In this document: positions 22,601 to 30,088 of the stretch, one piece after another
How positions within the stretch are numbered: the stretch's first letter is position 1
Layout: each line of letters starts with the position of its first letter
DNA from: Saccoglossus kowalevskii
Taxonomy: Eukaryota > Hemichordata > Enteropneusta > Harrimaniidae
Length of the DNA: 30,088 nucleotides
Reading direction: 5' to 3'
Assembly: GCF_000003605.2 (NCBI RefSeq)
Contig: NW_003151262.1
Location: 305,296-335,383, forward strand
The notes under the pieces: model-generated
Database searches by the model: none
What the model was told of the DNA's origin: nothing
What the model saw: the letters and a program-made list of their open reading frames with translations, nothing else
Made by a program: the position numbers and the translations under genes

Positions 22601-25600
22601 CCTTAACTAAAAGCAGGGGGTCGTCATCTGCGGACGCGCATGAATTGTGTCCCAACCGATGATAATAACACACGCGTAAAACGCAAAGGCCCGCGGTAGA
22701 CGCTTATTTGTAAACGGAGACTTGCTATGGCAGTCTGTCATATGCGCATGAGTCGATTCTGCTGCTTAATACTATTGATTGACTTTTCCATTTAATTCTA
22801 CCAATATGATGAGATCGTATTTAAAGAAAATACAACATAAATACGATATTTGTAACATAATATTAATATCTGACTTTTCTTGCATGTTGGCAGATAGGAG
22901 ACTTTCAGTGGATTGATGGAACTAACGTTACGTACGAAAACTGGGGAAGTGATGAGCCTAATGCAAAGTAAGTACGTAATTTTTCCGGTTGTCCAATCAC
23001 AGTTATTCGTATGGTACAAACGATTCGTCCCGAAAACACGAGATCCTTCCTCTTTGCATAATTTATGGTTGTAGAAATATATTACGTCATAGCGCGAAGC
23101 AGGTTCTAAGCAAAACGACCGTGGTCTAAATATACATTTTTTCATAAAACATAGTTTCATGATAGCAATACGTTTGTGTTGTTTCGAATACAATTACAAA
23201 CTTTATGTACAATTTCTCCCCATAAAACTTATAGACAAACCTTTATGACGCTATCAGCGGTGTCAACAAGGACCGGTCAACACACAATCGCATGTAACCT
23301 TTCTGCGTTTTTGTTTCTTCAATTAAGTCACCAATTATCGTCTCATTATTGTTTCTCCGCAAACACATACACACAAGAATTGAACTTACTGACTACTGCG
23401 CTTACCCCTCACGTCCACTGCAATGATTGACTATTCCACAGTAACGGCGAATGTGTTGAAGCCTCCAGTCCCACCGGTGAATGGCGAACACAAGACTGTG
23501 ACAAAGAAAGTGCTTTCGTATGCAGTACTCCTGAAGGTAGGTATATTTTATTAGCATTCACTACCCGGGTCACAATACGGCAGTTCAGGTGAATATAGTA
23601 GTTACCAGTACGGCACCACACAGCCTTGATAGGTTAATATGGGATCGTAATAGTTCTTCATTAATCAATCCCTGCCTTGGGGATATAATCTCGTCCACTC
23701 CAATAAATACACACAACATGATAATTCAGTCTAATAGTCATTGCTGGAAGTGCAGTGTCTGAAACCTCCGCCACAATCCCCAACATCTATTCAACTATAT
23801 TTCAGCAAAAGCGAATAATGGTACACATAGGGATTCTGACACCCTCAAAATTCCACTAATCAATCATGCACGTGGTAATGACCCATCATACTCACTTGCG
23901 TTACAGTATTAAAATGAGATGCTGTCACCCCGGGGTTGGTTTGTTTCTCTCATCAGTGACCTTGGGTTGCCACTTGTCGAATTGCATATGTCAAGATTAT
24001 AATTAATGCGAACATTGGCGCCCAATAGTTACAATTGCGGATCGAAATAGCATTTCAACCGAATGTGACACGTGTATCCGGCGTTGTTAACTCACGATAT
24101 TGCTGACATTATCTATGATCATCAAAATAATCATCACACAAATATCACAAAATATTTGTTTTACTAGTAATATTTGTTTACGCCTAGTGTCCGCGTTCGC
24201 GTGCGCGGTGATTGGTTGGCAAGAACTGGTTGTTCGCTATAAAACAGCGAGAAAATAGACGAGTGAACTGATGTTAATAATGCATGTACGTTTACCTGAT
24301 AATAGAACTGTCCATGGGTAACGCTGTCACACCACCTATCGAGCTAGTTCTAATCAGTGAGTGTGATTTGTTACTAAAAATTGTCATTCTTGGGAAAAAA
24401 TCATTTTCTGTTAAATTGTACATTTTAGGATGCGTTTACTTTGATAGTGCTCGTTGATGTTGACCTTCACTCTGTAACTATTGACAACAGCAATGATCTT
24501 CTTCTGTTGTCGAGTATTGTTCACAGGACGTCGAGAAAAGAAGATTTAAACACTTCCAGTGAACCATTTAATTTTGCAAATTTACATATGTATTAGCTGT
24601 GTACACTCGGCAATGTACCACGTGATTATATTTATCTCAAAGGTTGGGCTGCATGGTTACCACAAACCACTATAATAACATTTAGATAAAGTAAACACGA
24701 GTAACTAAAATCGTTAACTCACTGATTTTATAACGAATGTAGTATACAGCATGTGTTTTAAATTTTCAAATGTGCCGCTGTGCATTTTTGTTTCATCTCC
24801 ACACAGGGTCTTGTGCTCCAGGTTGGAAAATCAATAAGAATTCTTGTTACCAGTTTAATACATACTTTCCCGGAACGTGGTTGGATGCTAAGCACACGTG
24901 CGATGCACAGGGAGGATATCTTGTGACCATTGATAAGTAAGAATTAGTCGTATAGCATGTCAGTATTACCTAATCATACTCTGCGTACCACGTCACTGTA
25001 GCATAAACATGAGGGTTTGTTACACGTCACTCCGACATAATTATACTTCGCATAATACGCATACACATTGTGTTGTGTAACGTGTCATACGTTGCGTACC
25101 ACGTCACTGTTGCATACGCATAAGTTGTGTGTTACGTCACTGCGAAATGACTATATAATATTAACCACACACGTCACTATATCGTGAATACGTGTTGCGT
25201 GACTGTGCGTTTAGTTATTATTTCATATTGTTCAAATGCACCCAATATATTATAAAATAATAGTTTTCTTCATAGTCAGGAAGAAAATAATTATCTAGTA
25301 GGTGAATTTGGGTATCTGAGTGATGCTGGAATTATGGATATCTGGATCGGGATTTCGGGTAAGCTATATGATGACATTTACAATACACCCAAGACTAATG
25401 CTTAGGCGGACAAGGCTTACTCGGGACACACGAAGGAAGGAAATAATCGAAATCTGAATTAAAGTGTCCGTGTGAAATACATGGCGCATCAATAATGCCC
25501 TCTTGTCGTGATTGTCGTAATAATAATGATTTTAGGCAAACTAAGAATTTTGCAATATATTTGTTTTGTTTTTCTCTCAAGCAGAAATGCACAGTAGGTA

Positions 25601-28600
25601 TTGTTCTTTAGTAAATGTATTTAGCTTTTAAAAACGATGATATTGTACATTTTACTTCTGATTCCATTTTCAGATACTGTCGAGGACGGGACATTTATTT
25701 GGGCAGATGGTTCAAATACGGTAGCCTACACCAACTGGAATGAAGGTCAACCCGTGGACACGGAAGGGCAGTCAGACTGTGGAACAATACATACAGGTTT
25801 GGTGTTTAGTATTTACATTGATAATTTTAAAATAATAGCTTTGAAATTTAAATGAAAAATGCTTCAGTTATTGCGAATAAAATAACTTTACAATTCTCGG
25901 ACCGTTAGCTGAATACAGTGGCCCAAAGACGTGGCGGGACGATGCGCGATGCGGCGATGACTGGCCTTTGGAAGATGGAAGCCCGTCGGAATGTGACCCT
26001 GGCAGTGGATCGCCATGCTGTTCAAACTACAGTTGGTGTGGTAATTCCGTCGATCACTGTGAATGTGAAGGATGCATAGACTACTCAGATAAATACGGTA
26101 AGATATGTGATTATAATGGTGTGAATAATAAGTTGATAAAACCCAGGATTATCATCAATTGTCATTAATCTTTGTCTAATCTGTTTTATTATGCAGATCT
26201 TGGCCGCTGGGACACTCAAAACTGTTTCCAATTACAGGCCTTCGTTTGTGAGATTTTAGCAGGTAAGGGTGTATATGTAATATATAATTTCTAATGCGAT
26301 TATGGAGAACTATATTAGTGATAGTATATAACAGTCAGTTACGGACGATGGCGGATTTCGTGAAGTCCTAGGGTGCAAATACTTAAATCCGTAATGACAC
26401 AATAGTTATTATCATGTATATAATTATACGCTCAAATAACAAAACGGAAATTGTGGGTCACAATCGACGTAATACAAGATGAAGATCAATCGAATTATTG
26501 TTGACTAAATTCGATAAATCGTGTTGTACTTCACAGACCAGCAGGTTGTACCACTCGAACCCAATGTTGGTGAGTTGAATGTCTTCATGCTTTTAATTGT
26601 TTACATATCGTTGCTAATGCCATAGACAATCGGTGTTATCCAATTAGAAAGCTTCTCTCTGAAAACATATTACAGTATCGGTGCATATTCGATTGATGAA
26701 TATCAGAAAGATTGTAGCGTGTGTGAATTCCACTTCAAGACAAATAGTTTGACTTACTTAGACGGAGTAACTGCTCAGAACAGAAATACAATATTTCACA
26801 TACAACACTGAAATCTCACCAAACGGTGCACACATCTTCCAAATACAGGTTTCCACTACAACTAACGTGTAGATGCTTTGCCATGGCACTGTATGGAATA
26901 TATATTAAAACACATGACAGTTAACCCCCATCACAGAGATCCATTGTCTCCATCCCTAGGTATCGGTAGCTGTGACGTTGGCTGGAGTCTACACGGCAAT
27001 TTCTGCTACCTATTTGTTACGGAACCAAAAACATTCCACGAGGCACAAGACATTTGTATATCGTACGATGCCTCCCTAACCAGCATCGGCGATGCAGAAG
27101 AGCAGAGTTTTCTTACGGGTAAGCGTACACCTATATCTTAATAGTTTGACTATTTAAGATACTATTGATCTTTATCATAGTATGTTGAATGAGAAAAGTA
27201 TTTGTTGTAAGTGAATTATTTATCTTTGCATAAACTTAGCATAAACTCATAATTGACATGTTATGATTACTTTAAATATTGGAACACATTAGACATTAAT
27301 GTTTTACTTACCCAATTCGGAAGTACTAATTGATTGTCCCACACTGTTAACAATATTATTTAATTTTTATTTAGTTATATATTAAATCTGTGTTTTGTCC
27401 ATGAAGTTAATCAAGGTCAAACGTAAATAACTTTAATATAGTTCAGTTCAGAGTCAGAAACACTAATATACCACAGAAAGTAAATAGAAGACTTGACACA
27501 TATTGAGTATAGACTAATAATACTACCGAAGTTAGCAAGCTGAAGAAGTATATTTTAACAAGAGTTATGTGTGATCTACGACACCATCGTTCGAAGAACC
27601 GAAAGCATTGTCATGCCGACAACATTACATTAGATCCTCTAATTTGTCAGTGTTAGCATTGGTAAACTCTCCCTCACTGTACTATTATTGCGAATAAGCA
27701 TGTTGTGCATATGATTGTGTATATGTAAATGTTATAGGCTGTATTTGTCAACGGTTTTGTATATATACGTTCCACCCGTATTATTTGTCATAGGACGTAT
27801 TTATAATACTGGATGGGATTTTTGGATTGGTCTGCATGATACCAGTGATGAAGGCGAGTTTGAATGGCTGGATGGCACTACGGTAATTAAATATGTAATA
27901 CATTTGGATGCAATATAATGCATTTCAGTGAAGCTACCATTGAGAAACAATAGAAAATGATAAACACTAAATAACAGGGAAAGTCGGTCGAGTGTTCAAT
28001 ATAAGAAGTACAATGAAAGCTTGATCTGGGTGTCTTTTCTATTCGTAGTATGACTTTCATAACTGGGCACCAAATGAACCAAACAACGCCGGCGAAGTGG
28101 GTGAAGACTGTGTTCAAATAGATGAACATGAGGCACAACTTGGTCAATGGAATGACTTGAGTTGTAATGTTTCGATGGGATATATATGCAGGAAACGGAA
28201 ACGTAAGCTAAATTAACGTCTATATTTATTTCTATTGGAATGACGTGCACGTGATTACATTTCAATTCATAAATTACGATTCTTCTTGCAGATTACTCTG
28301 GTATCGTTACGGAAGCGCCGAAACCTACCCGTGAGTAGAACGTAACACAGTCACTCAAAATATGAGGAATGAAAAGTCAACATTACGATAAAGACTCTCC
28401 ACTACGACATAGTGAAATTCTTTCGTCTTTATCGGGAAAAATATTATTAATTTTTGAGCATACTACTTATTTTGTAATTTCATTCACTTCCATTCAGTAA
28501 TATGAAAAATAGAAACTAAAGCAATAAATTAATAAATACGTATAATCAGTAATTATTATTTGGTTTGCGTACAGAATACACTTTGTTATGTATGAATCAT

Positions 28601-29049
28601 TATCATTTTCTAATATATTTCTGATTTATGGTATCAAAAGCTTTTTTTAAGGATTTTACAATGTCGTAAATTGAAAGTCTTTATCGTTTTGTTCAAGTAT
28701 AGTTTGATTTTAAAGTCGATGCCGGAATCTCCTTGTAATTTACTACAATCTAACTTTTACAAATCAGTAATTGGAGTTATAACCACTGTAGTATTATACG
28801 TGTCTTTCAATTTGCTCTGGTGATTGATTATGCAAATTAAACATTATCCCATTTTGTTCTTATATTTTGTCAGCGAAGTTCAAACCTAGAGCGGGAGAGT
28901 CGTCACCTGCGCATGCGTCAGATGGTCATATCGTGTCATGTTTACAAACAAGGGTCTACCCATTAGCCTTTGCGGTTTTAGCGTGTGTTTTTATCGTTGC
29001 TTTGGACTTAATTACCACGCGTGTGCAGGTGACGACCCTTTCGCTTTAA
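19627..29049 (+). CDS. multi-CTLD C-type lectin with nested hevein-like domain, membrane isoform
   Basis: Eighteen exons were placed by GT-AG borders and matching phases: 19627-19678, 20379-20539, 21219-21337, 21436-21569, 21901-22118, 22894-22967, 23442-23536, 24807-24936, 25276-25358, 25674-25796, 25909-26097, 26197-26262, 26537-26569, 26960-27118, 27794-27882, 28049-28202, 28292-28330, 28874-29049. They sum to 2094 bases, exactly 697 codons plus stop, which supports the model. Order: signal peptide (1-17), CTLD1 (about 19-154), CTLD2 (159-284), CTLD3 (285-481, with the hevein-like insert at 397-459), linker (482-492), CTLD4 (493-626), linker (627-639), tail with one membrane span (about 667-686). 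C-type lectin domains bind sugars or proteins, often through calcium. Domain borders all fall at phase 1 introns, as expected for exon shuffling. An extended form would splice from 28330 to 29243 instead. Cell-surface or secreted recognition is the likely role, inferred from architecture. Confidence 0.85.
20379..21569 (+). CDS. lectin exons 2-4: CTLD1 (EPN, WND intact)
   Basis: Exon 2 (20379-20539) encodes SCQRCPNGWLTHEQRCFYIY and ends in LGGSLAVLDTQELN, the N-terminal strand and first helix of a long-form CTLD. Exon 3 (21219-21337) carries WIGLHDIAEDGVFVWVDG. Exon 4 (21436-21569) carries DEPNNYEGSESCVEM, RWNDQWC and GYICQ. EPN plus WND is the calcium-site-2 signature linked to mannose, GlcNAc or fucose binding, so this domain probably binds sugar. 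Phases run 1-0, 0-2, 2-1. Confidence 0.9.
21604..21899. repeat. ACN-rich low-complexity tract in lectin intron 4
   Basis: Almost 300 bases are built from ACA, ACC, ACG, AAC and CAC words right up to the acceptor of exon 5 (ACTTGCAG at 21893-21900). One frame would read as a Thr/Gln/Asn-rich mucin-like chain. However, reading on from exon 4 meets TGA at once (ATGAGTAAGTGA), and that Thr frame does not join exon 5 in phase. It is therefore placed in the intron. The strand asymmetry (almost no G) is strong. Confidence 0.75.
21901..23536 (+). CDS. lectin exons 5-7: CTLD2 (EPN kept, WND lost)
   Basis: Exon 5 (21901-22118) encodes CDEDNGWDSLNGKCYKFYDE and continues to TWLGLAYSEL. Exon 6 (22894-22967) has FQWIDGTNVTYENWGSDEPN. 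Exon 7 (23442-23536) has GECVEAS, EWRTQDC and FVCSTPE. EPN remains but WND is WRT, so calcium-dependent sugar binding may be weakened. Phases run 1-0, 0-2, 2-1, as in CTLD1. These two domains share intron layout and may be a tandem duplicate. Confidence 0.88.
22188..22380 (+). mobile_element. short permuted copy of the 1-kb element in lectin intron 5
   Basis: 22188-22290 matches the core (GATGACGTCAC, AACGATAATGCGCATAAC, then CTGTTGCTTTCGAGG). 22309-22380 matches the left terminal repeat of copy 2 (GGTCATGGCCACCATC, CTTGGGCAG, GTGTTGTTATTT). The core here comes before the left terminus, the order seen across the joint of the tandem pair at 16291-18179. It looks like a dimer with most of its middle deleted. 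Confidence 0.7.
24190..24270 (+). promoter_or_regulatory. candidate internal promoter in lectin intron 7
   Basis: A CpG-rich stretch (CCGCGTTCGCGTGCGCGG, 24191-24208) leads into an inverted CCAAT box (ATTGG, 24211-24215) and, 23 bases on, TATAAAA (24238-24244). The order and spacing resemble a TATA promoter reading toward the CTLD3 exons 560 bases downstream. Surrounding intron is AT-rich. No signal peptide exon was found between it and exon 8, so any product would lack one unless initiated elsewhere. Confidence 0.3.
24807..26262 (+). CDS. lectin exons 8-10 and 12: CTLD3, split by a nested domain
   Basis: Exon 8 (24807-24936) encodes SCAPGWKINKNSCYQFNTYF and GGYLVTID. Exon 9 (25276-25358) encodes QEENNYLVGEFGYLSDAGIM and then DIWIGIS. 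Exon 10 (25674-25796) encodes TVEDGTFIWADGSNTVAYTN, then WNEGQPVDTEGQSDCGTIHT. Exon 12 (26197-26262) encodes LGRWDTQNCFQLQAFVCEIL, the closing strands. QPV stands where EPN or QPD is usual and WDT where WND is usual, so canonical sugar binding is doubtful. It uses five exons, against three for the other CTLDs, with different internal phases (1-2, 2-1, 1-1, 1-1, 1-1). Confidence 0.87.
24982..25190. repeat. 111-bp imperfect tandem repeat in lectin intron 8
   Basis: TGCGTACCACGTCACTGT occurs at 24982 and again at 25093. After each, the same order of words follows at looser spacing (GCATA, TTACACGTCAC or TTACGTCAC, TAATA). ACGTCAC or its complement recurs along the stretch. Second unit partly decayed. 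Confidence 0.6.
25909..26097 (+). CDS. lectin exon 11: hevein-like (chitin-binding type 1-like) module inside CTLD3
   Basis: One exon of exactly 63 codons, phase 1 at both ends (CCGTTAG acceptor, TACG|GTAAGA donor), encodes EYSGPKTWRDDARCGDDWPL, then EDGSPSECDPGSGS, then PCCSNYSWCGNSVDHC, then ECEGCIDYSDKYG. Eight cysteines with the CC-S-x-x-x-W-C-G-x-x-x-x-H-C core follow the hevein pattern. Ser, Tyr and Trp stand where hevein has its chitin-binding Ser19, Trp21 and Trp23, and His stands for Tyr30. The exon lies between the CTLD3 cysteine of SDCGTI and the WDT strand, so the module would loop out of the lectin fold. As a symmetric exon it could be skipped without changing frame. Chitin or GlcNAc binding is inference. 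Confidence 0.85.
26537..26569 (+). CDS. lectin exon 13: 11-residue linker microexon
   Basis: A 33-base phase 1-1 exon (CTTCACAG acceptor, GTTG|GTGAGT donor) encodes QQVVPLEPNV between CTLD3 and CTLD4. It could be included or skipped without frame change. Confidence 0.65.
26960..28202 (+). CDS. lectin exons 14-16: CTLD4 (EPN, WND intact)
   Basis: Exon 14 (26960-27118) encodes SCDVGWSLHGNFCYLF and EAQDICISYDASLTSIGDAE. Exon 15 (27794-27882) has DFWIGLHDTSDEGEFEWLDG. Exon 16 (28049-28202) has HNWAPNEPNNAGEVGEDCVQ, GQWNDLSC and GYICRKRKR. EPN and WND predict a working mannose-type calcium site. Phases run 1-1, 1-0, 0-1, unlike CTLD1 and CTLD2. The basic RKRKR right after the domain could be a furin-type cleavage site, since it ends in R-K-R. 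Confidence 0.9.
28292..28330 (+). CDS. lectin exon 17: short Pro/Thr linker
   Basis: A 39-base phase 1-1 exon (TTCTTGCAG acceptor, ACCC|GTGAGT donor) encodes YSGIVTEAPKPT. Its donor can join either exon 18 or exon 19 in phase. Confidence 0.75.
28874..29049 (+). CDS. lectin exon 18: alternative last exon with membrane span
   Basis: After the acceptor TATTTTGTCAG the frame set by exon 17 reads KFKPRAGESSPAHASDGHIV, then VYPLAFAVLACVFIVALDLI, then TTRVQVTTLSL and TAA (29047-29049). The hydrophobic run of 20, followed by an Arg and a short tail, fits a type I single-pass anchor; a GPI signal is less likely because polar residues follow the run. No AATAAA was found before exon 19, which counts against it being an ordinary end of the gene. 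Confidence 0.55.
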
Positions 29050-29242
29050 ATTGCACTCCGAGTCTTTTTTTGTTTTTCTTGTTCTGTGTCACGAAAACAT
29101 AAACACGTCACATAAATAGGGTGAAAACTTCAATTCAAATGTAAATAGCTCTCAGAGAAAATTAAGTTTGAAAAATGACCTTTTTTAAATATCATGTCTA
29201 GTTTTTACATGCACATGTTATATATTGTTATTTATTGAACAG

Positions 29243-29416
29243 CGGTTTTTGACCCACGATGTGGAAGCGGATATGAATTCGACCCATCCACATCCACATG
29301 TTATAAGTATGTTATCGACGAAGCCCTCTTATGGGATGACGCGGAGATGCAGTGCAAGCTGGGAGGAGGACATTTAACGAGCATTTCGGACGATGATGAG
29401 CAAAAATACATCAATG
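29243..29416 (+). CDS. lectin exon 19: start of CTLD5 (continues beyond the window)
   Basis: A phase 1-1 exon (ATTGAACAG acceptor, AATG|GTGAGT donor) encodes FDPRCGSGYEFDPSTSTCYK, then WDDAEMQCKLGGGHLTSISD, then DDEQKYIN. This is the N-terminal strand and first helix of a fifth CTLD. It has the layout of exon 14 and joins exon 17 in phase if exon 18 is skipped. It could instead belong to a neighbouring lectin gene. Confidence 0.85.
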
Positions 29417-30088
29417 GTGAGTTTCTTGAAGTGTTGTTCTACTCATATGGTGTTACTACTATTCCGGGTTGAGTGTCCCGTTTACCGCAAGTAAGCAGTT
29501 AGTGATAAACGATACCCGACGACCAGTGTGTTTTGTATATGTCATTAAAAGTATCAATATTGTGAAAGGCGCGCCCCGGCGAGTCAAAACAAAAAAACAC
29601 TTCTACTCACTGTAAACATGACAAGACATCGAAATACACTAAACGGGAAATGGGAACACAGCACACTGTGATTCAATTATTTCAGTTTTTATTTTTCCTG
29701 GTAATTGCATGCTCAGTGAATACTAATGATATCTCAATGATGGCGGAGGCATATAGTGAACAGGGGCGCATACAGGATTTTTTTTTAATCGGGGGGGGGG
29801 GGGCAAACTTTAAAATCGCCAGACTAAGTTAATGATTTTTTTATATTATACAAAAACAAATTGAATAAATTTTTCAACGGGAGGGGGATTATGACCCCCA
29901 AACCCCCCTCCCCTAAGATCCGCCACTGATGAAGTATAATCACATATCTGTATTGTAAATTTACCTAAATTTATAATTCATAAACATAATTTCAGTTCAC
30001 CAGTCTACGTACCACAAACTTCCAACCGCCATGTAAAATGTGGTACAATCATTGCTTTGTGTGACATAACATAGGGTTATCGGGTTAA
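29417..30088. other. intron after lectin exon 19, with MITE
   Basis: No exon was recognised up to the end of the window. It contains the short inverted-repeat element at 29761-29928. The rest is AT-rich. Confidence 0.5.
29761..29928. mobile_element. short hAT-like MITE (168 bp)
   Basis: The left end CAGGGGCGCATACAGG and the right end read inverted, CAGTGGCGGATCTTAGG, form imperfect terminal inverted repeats. Each is followed by G-rich runs (13 G at 29791-29803; mirrored C runs at 29896-29913). CAGKGGCGSAT termini are typical of hAT-type MITEs in many animals. The 8-bp flanks (ATAGTGAA and ATGAAGTA) are not a clean duplication, so the assignment is by termini only. No coding capacity. Confidence 0.6.

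Noticed and set aside
24482-24510. GACAACAG...CTGTTGTC inverted repeat in lectin intron 7
   Set aside because: An 8-base stem in over 1 kb of intron is not beyond chance.

Overview
The window looks like AT-rich genomic DNA from a draft assembly of a marine invertebrate. It has long introns, GT-AG split genes, dispersed DNA-transposon debris and one run of 606 unresolved bases. An invertebrate deuterostome (hemichordate- or amphioxus-like) is my best guess, from the multi-domain C-type lectin with an inserted hevein-like domain, the Gal-3-O-sulfotransferase, and the Tnp2-type and DUF4806-type debris. This is inference; no species marker is present. I see no tRNA, rRNA, CRISPR array or retroviral element.

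Left third (1-8954): degraded mobile-element and low-complexity DNA. The minus strand carries a decayed CACTA/EnSpm (Tnp2-family) transposase spread over several exons (about 3890-5475). Downstream on the same strand lie exons of a small DUF4806-like protein (1833-3357). Pointing the opposite way across a locally CpG-richer stretch (5600-5900) is a plus-strand split gene or pseudogene of unknown identity (6009-8506), supported by three exons whose phases agree.

Middle (8955-19626): mostly non-coding, with small tandem repeats and a stem-loop. The clear gene here is a two-exon minus-strand galactose-3-O-sulfotransferase (Golgi type II membrane enzyme, 391 aa, 13146-14969), for which the membrane-anchor exon could be found. 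Next come an assembly gap and a head-to-tail pair of about 1.04-kb non-autonomous elements (16291-18179). A third, shortened copy sits in a lectin intron at 22188.

Right third (19627-30088): one large plus-strand C-type lectin gene. I could place 19 exons with consistent phases: signal peptide, CTLD1, CTLD2, CTLD3, a linker exon, CTLD4, a linker exon, then two alternatives. One is a last exon encoding a transmembrane segment, which gives a 697-aa product that closes in frame. The other is splicing on into a fifth CTLD that runs off the window. The standout is CTLD3, interrupted between its penultimate core cysteine region and its W-D-T strand by a phase 1-1 exon of exactly 63 codons. That exon encodes an eight-cysteine hevein-like (chitin-binding type 1-like) module. 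A chitin-binding-like domain nested inside a lectin domain, plus a possible membrane-bound versus extended isoform switch, would suit a surface or secreted microbial or glycan recognition receptor; function is inferred.
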